From Shinella sp. SUS2 (GTDB taxonomy: Bacteria > Pseudomonadota > Alphaproteobacteria > Rhizobiales > Rhizobiaceae): 64,000 nucleotides of DNA. The DNA is taken from the NCBI RefSeq assembly GCF_001262505.1, contig NZ_KQ410736.1, positions 1-64,000 of the forward strand. The letters are read 5' to 3'. Every line of letters starts with the position of its first letter. Within the stretch, counting starts at the first letter, position 1. Shown piece by piece: positions 55,969 to 64,000 of the stretch. The notes beneath the pieces are model-generated. The model made no database searches. It saw only the letters and a list, made by a program, of their open reading frames with translations, and was not told the origin of the DNA. The position numbers and the translations under genes are program-made.

Positions 55969-56880
55969 TTACCTCCCCTGCTCTTCGGCTTTCGCCTGCG
56001 CATTCTGGAAGAACACGATCGGCACGACCAGGATCAGCAACAGGATGGTGGCGACGGCGGCCGAGACCGGCCAGTCGCGGTTGGCGTTGAACTCGTTCCA
56101 CAGCGTCTTGCCGATCATCAGCGTCTGCGATCCGCCGAGCAGATCCGGAATGACGAATTCGCCGACGGCCGGAATGAAGACGAGCATGCACCCAGCCACA
56201 ACACCCGGAATGGAGAGCGGGAAGGTTATCTTCCAGAAGGCCGACATCTGCGGGCAGCCAAGATCCTGCGCCGCCTCGATCAACGTGTTGTCCATCTTCT
56301 CCAGCGCCGAATAGAGCGGCAGCACCATGAACGGCAGGTAGGAATAGACGATGCCGATATAGATCGCCCAGTTGGTGCCGATGATGATCAGCGGCTCGTC
56401 GATGATACCGGTGCCCATCAGAAACTGGTTGAGCAGGCCTTCCGGCTTCAGGATGGCGATCCAGGCATAGACGCGGATCAGGAAGCTCGTCCAGAACGGC
56501 AGGATGACGAGCATCAGCAGCGTGGGCCTGAGCGTGCGCGGCGCCTGCGCCATGCCATAGGCGATCGGATAGCCGATCAGAAGCGTGATGAAAGTGGAAA
56601 CGCCGGCGATCCAGAGGCTCGACAGATAGGCGTTCAGATAGAGCGCATCCTCCGTCAGCCAGACGTAGTTGTCGAAGCTGAACTGTCCGATCTTCGCAAG
56701 GATGCCGGAAAGCCCGTCCGCCAGCGCAAAAGCCGGCTCATAGGGCGGCTGTGCGATCGCGGTGGTCGACAGCGAGATGCGGAAGACGATGAAGAAGGGA
56801 ATGAGGAAGAAGAACAGCAGCCAGGCATAGGGAATGAGGATGACAAGGCGGCTGAAGATTGCGGAGCCGAGCTTGGTCAT
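55969..56880 (-). CDS. potH: Putrescine ABC transporter permease PotH
   Basis: A 303-residue permease with six transmembrane helices (first about 12-35, VILIPYAWLLFFFLIPFFIVFRISL) and EAA loop (LIEAAQDLGCPQMSAFWKITFPLSIPGVV). FWTSFLIRVYAWIAIL and VYSYLPFMVLPLYSALEK are typical of PotH/PotB. It forms the membrane pore with PotI. The potG stop codon is four bases upstream. Confidence 0.94.
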   Translation of the reverse strand: MTKLGSAIFSRLVILIPYAWLLFFFLIPFFIVFRISLSTTAIAQPPYEPAFALADGLSGILAKIGQFSFDNYVWLTEDALYLNAYLSSLWIAGVSTFITLLIGYPIAYGMAQAPRTLRPTLLMLVILPFWTSFLIRVYAWIAILKPEGLLNQFLMGTGIIDEPLIIIGTNWAIYIGIVYSYLPFMVLPLYSALEKMDNTLIEAAQDLGCPQMSAFWKITFPLSIPGVVAGCMLVFIPAVGEFVIPDLLGGSQTLMIGKTLWNEFNANRDWPVSAAVATILLLILVVPIVFFQNAQAKAEEQGR

Positions 56881-56884
56881 CAGG

Positions 56885-58027
56885 TCAATCCTTCAGCACG
56901 ACGCCGGCCGTTTCGCCGAAGGAGACCCAGACCTTCTCGTCATAGGCGATCGGATCCTCAACTTCGCGCTGGGCATTCAGCATGGAGGCCTTCACGACCT
57001 TGCCGCTGTCGAGCTTGACGTAGAAGACGGTCATGTCGCCGAGATAGCCGATATCCCAGATCTCGCCCGGGGCCGCATTGACGGAAGCGTCGGCAGGGGC
57101 GGCCCGCGTCACCTTCATCTTTTCCGGCCGGATGGCAAAGCCAGCGGCAGCGCCCGGCGCAGGGCCGTTTCCCGTCACCGTGCGGATGGTGAAACCCTCG
57201 TTGACAGCAAGCTCGATCTTGCCGTTGCCATTGGCCGAAACCTTGCCATCCAGGATGTTCACGTCACCGATGAAGTCGGCGACGAAGCGGGAGTTCGGGG
57301 CTTCGTAGATTTCCGCCGGTGTCGCCACCTGGATGACCTTGCCGTGGCTCATGACGGCGATGCGGTCGGCCATGGTCATCGCCTCCTCCTGGTCGTGCGT
57401 GACGACCACGAAGGTGAGACCGAGCTCCTGCTGCAGGTCCATCAGTTCGAACTGCGTTTCCTCGCGCAGCTTCTTGTCGAGCGCGCCAAGCGGCTCGTCG
57501 AGCAGCAGCACCTTGGGGCGCTTGGCGAGCGAGCGGGCGAGCGCCACGCGCTGGCGCTGGCCGCCGGAAAGCTGGTGCGGCTTGCGCTTGGCAAATTTCT
57601 CGAGCTTCACCAGCTTCAGCATCTGGGCGACGCGCTCGGCGATCTCGTTCTTCGGCATGCCGTCCTGGCGAAGGCCGAAGCCGATATTGCTCTCGACCGT
57701 CATGTGCGGGAAGAGCGCATAGGACTGGAACATCATGTTGACCGGCCGCTTGTACGGCGGGATGCTGGCAATGTCCTGGCCATCAAGGATGATTTCACCC
57801 GAAGTCGGCCGCTCGAAGCCGGCGAGCATGCGCAAAAGCGTGGACTTGCCGCAGCCGGACGCCCCGAGAAGGGCGAAGAATTCGCGGTGATAGATGTTGA
57901 GGGTGAGATCATCGACGGCAGTGAAATCGCCGAACCTCTTCGTGACATTGCGGAACGTGATGAATGGTTTTGCGTCCGGATCCGTCCAAGGTGCGAAGGA
58001 ACGACGGATATTGCCGAGAGATTTCAT
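56885..58027 (-). CDS. potG: Putrescine ABC transporter ATP-binding protein PotG
   Basis: A 380-residue ABC ATPase: Walker A GASGCGKST, signature LSGGQRQRVALARSL, Walker B LLLDEPLGALD, and H-loop VTHDQEEA. The C-terminal TOBE_2 domain (about 290-375; ASVNAAPGEIWDIGYLGDMTVFYVKL) is present. The N-terminal extension (MKSLGNIRRSFAPWTDPDAKP) is characteristic of PotG. ATG at 58027 follows GGGGACAGG. A hairpin separates it from potF. Confidence 0.95.
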   Translation of the reverse strand: MKSLGNIRRSFAPWTDPDAKPFITFRNVTKRFGDFTAVDDLTLNIYHREFFALLGASGCGKSTLLRMLAGFERPTSGEIILDGQDIASIPPYKRPVNMMFQSYALFPHMTVESNIGFGLRQDGMPKNEIAERVAQMLKLVKLEKFAKRKPHQLSGGQRQRVALARSLAKRPKVLLLDEPLGALDKKLREETQFELMDLQQELGLTFVVVTHDQEEAMTMADRIAVMSHGKVIQVATPAEIYEAPNSRFVADFIGDVNILDGKVSANGNGKIELAVNEGFTIRTVTGNGPAPGAAAGFAIRPEKMKVTRAAPADASVNAAPGEIWDIGYLGDMTVFYVKLDSGKVVKASMLNAQREVEDPIAYDEKVWVSFGETAGVVLKD

Positions 58028-58066
58028 TGCCTGTCCCCATCTCTTATTTTCTGGCGGCATAAATGA

Positions 58067-58095
58067 AATTGCCCGGAAGAGGCTTCCGGGCAATT
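58067..58095 (-). terminator. Intra-operon hairpin between potF and potG
   Basis: Perfect 13-base arms (AATTGCCCGGAAG) with a 3-base loop, 13 bases after the potF stop codon. There is only a short T-stretch, so it should act as a partial terminator or a 3' stabiliser favouring the binding protein. Confidence 0.75.
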
Positions 58096-58108
58096 CGTTC
58101 CGGACCGG

Positions 58109-59203
58109 TTATTGACCGGTCACGATCTTGGTCCAGGTCCGTGTGAACAGGCGCTGCGTCTTTGCGTCCAGCGTCGTGTTGGTGAAGAGCTTGGCCAGCG
58201 TCGCATCGTCAGGATAGATCGTCGCGTCTTCCAGGATCTCCTTCGGCATGACGGCCTGTGCCGCTTTGTTGCCGTTGGCATAGTGGATGTAGGTCGAGGC
58301 CTTCGCGATCACGTCCGGGCGCATGATGTAGTCGAGGAAGGCATGCGCCTCGTCGACATGCGGTGCATCGTTGGGGATCGCCATCTGGTCGAACCACATC
58401 TGCGTGCCTTCCTTCGGGATCGTGTAACCGACCTCGACGCCGTTGCCGGCTTCCTCCGCACGGTCGCGGCCCTGGAAGATATCACCCGACCAGCCGACGG
58501 CGATGCAGATGTCGCCATTCGCAAGACCGTTGATGAATTCGGACGAATGGAACTTGCGCACGAAGGGGCGGATCTTCATCAGCGCTTCTTCGGCCTTGGC
58601 AATGTCGGCCGGGTCATGGCTATCGGGATTGAGGCCGAGATAGGCAAGCGTGACGGGAATGATGTCGGTCGGCGAATCCAGGAGATTGATACCGCAATCC
58701 TTCAGCTTCTCGGCGTTGGCCGGGTCGAAGATCGCGCTCCAGCTGTCGATCGTGTCCGTGCCGAGGGCTTCCTTGATCTTGGCCTTGTTATAGCCGATGC
58801 CGATCGTGCCCCACATGTAGTTGATCGAATATTCGTTGCCCGGGTCGAACGGCTGCATGCGGGTGGCGACCATATCCCACATGTTCTTGAGGTTCGGCAG
58901 CTTGGACTTGTCGAGCTTCTGGTAGACGCCGGCCGAAATCTGGCGTTGCAGGAAGGTGTTGGTCGGCACCACCACGTCGTAGCCCGTGCCGCCGGCAAGC
59001 AGCTTCGTCTCAAGGATCTCGTTCGAGTCATAGACGTCGTAGACGACCTTGATGCCGGTTTCCTTGGTGAAATCGTCGATGATCGAGGAATCGATATAGT
59101 CCGACCAGTTGTAGACGTTAACGACTTTTTCCTGCGCGAGCGCACCGCCCGCGCCGAACAGCGCAAGCGTGGCGGCAGTCGCCAAAAGAGTACGTTTTAT
59201 CAT
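58109..59203 (-). CDS. potF: Putrescine-binding periplasmic protein PotF
   Basis: A 364-residue periplasmic polyamine-binding protein with a signal peptide (residues 1-23, ending GGALAQ). The mature start EKVVNVYNWSDYIDSSIIDDFTKETGI is the PotF/PotD signature with the aromatic/Asp ligand pocket (NWSDYI). CIAVGWSGDIFQ and YTIPKEGTQMWFD are also typical. It captures putrescine for PotGHI. First gene of the operon. Confidence 0.95.
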   Translation of the reverse strand: MIKRTLLATAATLALFGAGGALAQEKVVNVYNWSDYIDSSIIDDFTKETGIKVVYDVYDSNEILETKLLAGGTGYDVVVPTNTFLQRQISAGVYQKLDKSKLPNLKNMWDMVATRMQPFDPGNEYSINYMWGTIGIGYNKAKIKEALGTDTIDSWSAIFDPANAEKLKDCGINLLDSPTDIIPVTLAYLGLNPDSHDPADIAKAEEALMKIRPFVRKFHSSEFINGLANGDICIAVGWSGDIFQGRDRAEEAGNGVEVGYTIPKEGTQMWFDQMAIPNDAPHVDEAHAFLDYIMRPDVIAKASTYIHYANGNKAAQAVMPKEILEDATIYPDDATLAKLFTNTTLDAKTQRLFTRTWTKIVTGQ

Positions 59204-59387
59204 TGATTTTTCTCCCAGTTTTTCTCTCGGACCTATGAGTTCGTATGAAGAACAGTCACCGATTATGGATGTTTTTCAAGAGGCGACAAGCGGCATTCTA
59301 CTCAAACACAGGGCGAATTTTGATATCACATTGTTCCCATTCCTATCAGATTTGAAGCCCTAACGGCGGCGGAAATCAAGCAAAAAG

Positions 59388-60803
59388 TCACTGGAAGTCG
59401 AAAAGGCTGAGGCCAGCGACCATTTCGTCAAGGCCGAGAGGCCGCGTGACGGGCGGTTCGGCGCGGGCAAGACAGCCCTGCCGCTCGCAGAGCCGGCAGG
59501 CCGTTCCGACCGCCACCGCGCCCTCCCGCCGCACCGCTTCGCCGTAGACGGTATCCTCCGCATGGGCGGCATCGCAGCCGATCAACAGCGCGGTCCGGCG
59601 CACCCGCTCGGCAAAAACGCCCTGCGGCCCTTCCAGCGTGCGCGAGATGGCGAGGAAGGCGGCACCGTCAGGCATTTCCACCCGGTCGACGAGGATCTGC
59701 CCGGGCTGCGAGAAAGCGGAGTGAACGCCGAGCTTGGGACAGCTACCGCCGAAGCGCGCCTGCGGAAAGCCCTGCGCGCCCGCCCGACGAAAGCGGTTGC
59801 CGGCATTGTCGATCTCCAGCATGAAGAAAGGCACGCCCGCCCTGCCGGGCCTTTGCAGCATGGTCAGCCGGTTTGCCGCCTGCTCGTAGGAAACCCCGAA
59901 GCGCGAGCGCAGCACGTCGATGTCGTAGCGCACGCGCTGGGCCGTCGAATGGAAGGTCTCGTAGGGCATCATCAGCGCGTGGGCAGCGTAGCGCGCCAGC
60001 TCGAAACGGGCGATGCGCTTCGCCTCCGCCGTCGAGAAGGCGAGCTGGTCGAGTTCGGCGAAGATCTCGTCCTGAAGGGCGAGCTGCACCGTTTCCATGG
60101 CGATCTCGCGCAGCTGGTCGAAGGGCGACAGGCGCTCCGACAGGAAAAGCCGCATGGAATGACGGTCGAAGCGACGGCGCAGGTTCGGCATGGTGTGGAC
60201 GGGCAGAAGCCGCACGACGACGCCGTGCTCCTTGCGCAGCCAGCCTTTCAGGGCGGCGGCCAGGTCGTCGCCGGGCGCCAGCGCCGCATGAAACCGCTCC
60301 GCCGCCTCGTCGATGGCGCCGAAATAGTTAGGGCGCCCCTCCAGCTTGTCGCGCACCTCGTCCATCGGCAGCAGCGCACCCGACAGCGTCGTCGCATGGC
60401 CCTCGCGGGCCAGAAGATCGGCAAGGTCGGTGAGACGCGCAGCCTGTTCGCGATAGGCACGGTAGAGCTTCAGGATGCCACTTGCCACGTTCGGCGCCGC
60501 TTCGGCGATTTCCACCAGCTCTTGATCGCCGGGCAACTCTCCCGAAAGCAGCGGATCGGCGAAGACCTCGCGCAGCTGGCGCGCATTGCCGGCGCTTTCG
60601 CCCTGCAGCTCATCGAGATCCACCTTGTAGACGGAAGCGAGGCGCAAAAGCAGCTGGACCGTCAGCGGCCGCTGGTTGCGCTCGATGAGGTTGAGATAGG
60701 ACGGCGAGATCGACAACCCCTCGGCCATTGCCGTCTGGGTAAGGCCGAGCGTGTTGCGGATGCGCCGGACTTTCGGGCCGGCAAAGATCTTGTTCTCCGC
60801 CAT
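59388..60803 (-). CDS. XRE-type short-chain fatty acyl regulator (ScfR/RamB-like)
   Basis: A 471-residue regulator with an N-terminal HTH (about 9-65; IRNTLGLTQTAMAEGLSISPSYLNLIERN), a central ImmA/IrrE-like DUF955 segment (about 180-275; EIFAELDQLAFSTAEAKRIARFELARYAAHALMMPYETF) and a C-terminal DUF2083 domain with a Cys cluster (TACRLCERQGCLAR). Members of this family (RamB, PccR) control acetate, propionate and glyoxylate-cycle genes and are thought to sense short-chain acyl-CoA. It is divergent from aceA, its likely target. Confidence 0.92.
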   Translation of the reverse strand: MAENKIFAGPKVRRIRNTLGLTQTAMAEGLSISPSYLNLIERNQRPLTVQLLLRLASVYKVDLDELQGESAGNARQLREVFADPLLSGELPGDQELVEIAEAAPNVASGILKLYRAYREQAARLTDLADLLAREGHATTLSGALLPMDEVRDKLEGRPNYFGAIDEAAERFHAALAPGDDLAAALKGWLRKEHGVVVRLLPVHTMPNLRRRFDRHSMRLFLSERLSPFDQLREIAMETVQLALQDEIFAELDQLAFSTAEAKRIARFELARYAAHALMMPYETFHSTAQRVRYDIDVLRSRFGVSYEQAANRLTMLQRPGRAGVPFFMLEIDNAGNRFRRAGAQGFPQARFGGSCPKLGVHSAFSQPGQILVDRVEMPDGAAFLAISRTLEGPQGVFAERVRRTALLIGCDAAHAEDTVYGEAVRREGAVAVGTACRLCERQGCLARAEPPVTRPLGLDEMVAGLSLFDFQ

Positions 60804-60814
60804 GTGTCAAATCC

Positions 60815-60953
60815 TTTACACCGATGCCACCGTCGGAAGATTTACAATTTTTACTTTTTTACAGAGCACTTCTGTCAAAGACAAGACATCATTACCCGAT
60901 TGCATCGCTGATTTTCCGGTTTTCTCTCGCCCTATTGTGCGCTGCGATGTAAA
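60815..60953. promoter_or_regulatory. Cluster of TTTACA motifs in the regulator/aceA intergenic region
   Basis: TTTACA occurs at 60815-60820, 60841-60846 and 60858-60863, and its reverse complement TGTAAA at 60948-60953. The first is close to the regulator start and the last about 70 bases before aceA. They are candidate binding sites for the divergent regulator, though different from the TTTGCAAA sequence described for RamB/PccR-type proteins. Confidence 0.45.
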
Positions 60954-61022
60954 TACTGTCACATGAAATCGGGCAACGAAGAAAGCCAAGCCCGATCCTG
61001 AGACATCGTACCGGAGGATATT

Positions 61023-62312
<1,290 letters not shown>

Positions 62313-62409
62313 CCCGACCCGTCAACCTTTCAAGAACCCCAACAGAGCCGCATTCCTGCGACGGCAGGCTTACCGCCTGCCTGCAAATGCTCAAAAGAGG
62401 AGAAATGCC

Positions 62410-62649
62410 ATGACAGTCCAGACCCGAGTCAAGGAACGCGCGGAAGAACAGGCCTCCGCCATGACCCCCGACCAGCAGGCCATGATCCGCATGGTCGCCA
62501 ACGACCTGCACCGCCTCAACCAGTCCGTCATGAAGGCGGTCGAGGCCGGCGTTTCGGTGGAGCTGGTCCGCTCCGCCCGCCATCATGGCGGCGAGGGCAA
62601 CTGGGGCGACCTCCTGATCCCCGTGATCGTCACGCAGGGTCGCGGCTGA
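62410..62649 (+). CDS. Small conserved hypothetical protein downstream of aceA
   Basis: A 79-residue hydrophilic, largely helical protein starting MTVQTRVKERAEEQASAM and ending GNWGDLLIPVIVTQGRG. Not recognised as a characterised family. ATG at 62410 has AGAGGAGA upstream. It ends at a strong terminator, so it is a real gene, co-transcribed with or near aceA. Confidence 0.75.
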   Translation: MTVQTRVKERAEEQASAMTPDQQAMIRMVANDLHRLNQSVMKAVEAGVSVELVRSARHHGGEGNWGDLLIPVIVTQGRG

Positions 62650-62673
62650 CAGGCACCATCCAGTCGAAGCAAG

Positions 62674-62706
62674 ATCCCCGGCGCTCCCTGCGCGCCGGGG
62701 ATTTTC
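62674..62706 (+). terminator. Terminator after the small hypothetical gene
   Basis: 11-base stem (ATCCCCGGCGC / GCGCCGGGGAT) followed by TTTTCG, 25 bases after the stop codon. Confidence 0.88.
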
Positions 62707-62721
62707 GTTTGAGGCCGGCCC

Positions 62722-63108
62722 TTAGGTCAGAGCTCTCGGCACCTCAGCCGACTGATAGAACGACACGATCTGGCCATCCGGATCGCGAAAGTCGGCGAAC
62801 CAGCCGCCCGGCGCGTGCGAGACCGGCGTGACGATCTCGACGCCGGCCGCGGCCAGCCGCTCGATCACCGTATCGATGCCGCCATCGGCAAGACCGAAGA
62901 CCACATTGGGCGTGTTGCCGGGTTGCGGATCGCCCTTGAAGACCATGAGATCCACCTCCGTGCCGATCTTCGTCATCAGGAAGGCGCCGGCATCCTCGTC
63001 CTCGTGGCGCTCGAATTCGATGCCGAGATACTCCCTGTAGAACCTTCGCGTGCGCTCGATATCGGCGACGTTGAAGATGATGGTGACGCCGTTGAAGTTT
63101 ATCGTCAT
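62722..63108 (-). CDS. VOC (glyoxalase/bleomycin-resistance) family protein
   Basis: A 128-residue VOC protein with two beta-alpha-beta-beta-beta modules: FNGVTIIFNVADIERTRRFYREYLGIEFE and VVFGLADGGIDTVIERLAAAGVEI, ending FADFRDPDGQIVSFYQS, the typical final strand. The family covers glyoxalases, dioxygenases and drug-binding proteins; no specific activity can be inferred. The sigma-70-like gene lies 24 bases upstream on the same strand, so the two form an operon. Confidence 0.9.
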   Translation of the reverse strand: MTINFNGVTIIFNVADIERTRRFYREYLGIEFERHEDEDAGAFLMTKIGTEVDLMVFKGDPQPGNTPNVVFGLADGGIDTVIERLAAAGVEIVTPVSHAPGGWFADFRDPDGQIVSFYQSAEVPRALT

Positions 63109-63132
63109 GCAAGCCTCCTGTTGTTGCGCCGG

Positions 63133-63747
63133 CTAGTTGCCGTCACCGTGCGAAACGTGATCGCGCCTCGAAAAGAAAATGGGAATGCCATCAGGATCGC
63201 GGATGGCGAAAGCGCGCGGGGCATGCGGCTTGAGGGCCTGCTTCAACGATCGCCGCGCAGGGCCGCCGGCCGAAAGCAGTGCAAACCCGTCCAGTGAAGC
63301 CGCCTCGCCACCGAAAGCGTCGAACGCGCTGCGCAGCCCGCTGAGACGCTGGCGGAAGGCCATGTCGCTTACTCCAAGCAGGTGTGTGATCTCGGCACGG
63401 CCGAGGCCGAGATTGACGAGAAGCGCCAGAACGCGCTGGGCGGGCGGCAAAGATGCCATGAAGACCGCCGCGAACAGGGGCGCAGGATCGGGCATGTCCT
63501 GCGGCGCTTCGAAAGCGGCTTCACGGACCCGTCGCCGCACGGCCGTCCTTGCGGTGAAGCGGGCGTGGTTGCGGATCGCACCCTTTGCCCAGGCCACGAA
63601 TCCCGGATCCGTGATGCGCCGGCCGGCAGCGAGCGCCGACAGCAGGACGTCCTGCATCAGGTCGTCCGCCTCGTGCGCGACGCGGCTGTGGCGCCGGGCG
63701 CATTGCCGCAATGCGGCCAGGATCGTGCGGTGGGTCATGCCGGCCAT
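63133..63747 (-). CDS. Sigma-70-like protein with VOC-resembling C-terminal tail
   Basis: A 204-residue protein with region 2 (about 1-70; HEADDLMQDVLLSALAAGRRI, FVAWAKGAIRNHARFTARTAVRRRV) and region 4 (about 90-145; LPPAQRVLALLVNLGLGRAEITHLLGVSDMAFRQRLSGLRSAF) of ECF sigma factors. A further 45 residues end in PRAFAIRDPDGIPIFF, a sequence pattern of the final strand of VOC domains. ATG at 63747 or 63738 are both possible. It lies upstream of a VOC gene, so the tail may derive from or bind it. Function unknown. Confidence 0.75.
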   Translation of the reverse strand: MAGMTHRTILAALRQCARRHSRVAHEADDLMQDVLLSALAAGRRITDPGFVAWAKGAIRNHARFTARTAVRRRVREAAFEAPQDMPDPAPLFAAVFMASLPPAQRVLALLVNLGLGRAEITHLLGVSDMAFRQRLSGLRSAFDAFGGEAASLDGFALLSAGGPARRSLKQALKPHAPRAFAIRDPDGIPIFFSRRDHVSHGDGN

Positions 63748-63844
63748 GGGATCACAGGGCGCAGGGTTGGGCAACCTTGCCGGACGGAAGCAGCGAGGCT
63801 TCTGGCGGGCGCGGCTGCACGCCACGCCCGCGGGATGCACACCA

Positions 63845-64000
63845 TCAGGCGGCGCGGTACATCGTCTGCTCGTCCGCCTCCAGGCGGAACTGCTCGACCA
63901 GCATCATCAGCGTATCGGCCTCGTTTGCCAGCTTACGGCTCGCCGCGGTGGTGATATCGACCATCGAGGCGTTCTGCTGAGTCATCTGGTCCATCTGGTT
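63845..64000 (-). CDS. Methyl-accepting chemotaxis protein, C-terminal fragment (cut by window edge)
   Basis: The last 51 residues of a chemoreceptor: NQMDQMTQQNASMVDITTAA, then LANEADTLMMLVEQFRLEADEQ, ending TMYRAA. The MDQMTQQNA pattern and TLMMLVEQFRL end of the signalling helix are diagnostic of MCPs. The gene continues beyond the right edge; its tail differs from the two MCPs in the che cluster. Confidence 0.88.
   Translation of the reverse strand, partial: NQMDQMTQQNASMVDITTAASRKLANEADTLMMLVEQFRLEADEQTMYRAA

Overview
This window is GC-rich chromosomal DNA from an alphaproteobacterium, almost certainly a member of the Rhizobiaceae (Agrobacterium/Rhizobium/Ensifer/Shinella type). The evidence is a RirA iron regulator, a NepR/PhyR general stress response pair with EcfG-type promoters, a cellulose operon carrying bcsN, a DivK-family (PdhS/CbrA-like) cell-cycle kinase, a tRNA-His with A73 and no encoded G-1, and a rhizobial-type intergenic mosaic repeat. 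There is no phage, transposase, CRISPR array or rRNA. The window is mostly core or common accessory chromosome.

Layout. 0.3-3.8 kb: a stress block of small membrane and lipoprotein genes (UPF0114, DUF1328, CsbD, lipoprotein, DUF3309, glycine-zipper lipoprotein) next to divergent nepR and phyR; four promoters here match GGAAC-N16-(C/G)GTT. 3.8-9.2 kb: an XRE-cupin regulator divergent from an omega-aminotransferase, then a ModE-like regulator and modABC with a Mo-box. 9.4-21.7 kb: an alternative chemosensory cluster (degenerate receptor-like protein, STAS, CheY, CheA, CheW, two sister MCPs, second CheW, CheR, CheB and a ParA-like ATPase). 21.8-28.1 kb: RidA, gluconokinase and a dipeptide-type ABC importer (dppABCDF order on the minus strand). 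28.3-31.7 kb: a candidate structured RNA, a LuxR regulator, a lone receiver, rirA and the iron-binding protein fbpA. 31.7-36.5 kb: M48 protease with a DUF898 membrane protein, mmsA and a divergent LysR. 36.5-44 kb: cellulose synthesis genes bcsA-bcsB-bcsK-like-bcsN, with no bcsZ. 44.4-49 kb: tRNA-His, a phasin and a 1230-residue hybrid-linker PAS histidine kinase. 49.1-55.1 kb: an FbpB-type iron permease, acetoacetate-CoA ligase and an AsmA-family protein. 55.1-59.2 kb: the putrescine importer potFGHI. 59.4-64 kb: an ScfR/RamB-like regulator divergent from isocitrate lyase, a small hypothetical gene, a VOC protein, a sigma-70-like protein and the end of another MCP.

Functional links. Phasin, acetoacetate-CoA ligase and isocitrate lyase fit polyhydroxybutyrate storage and C2/acetyl-CoA metabolism. 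RirA, FbpA and FbpB form a dispersed iron-uptake module. The stress block looks like a local EcfG regulon placed around its own anti-sigma/anti-anti-sigma switch, although no ecfG gene lies in the window. The most unusual items are the four clustered EcfG-type promoters, the strand-specific 20-bp helix near 28.38 kb, the degenerate MCP-like protein with a ParA in the chemotaxis locus, the bcs operon lacking an endoglucanase, and a sigma-70-like protein whose C-terminal tail resembles a VOC-domain strand. No entirely new multi-gene system could be demonstrated by reading alone.
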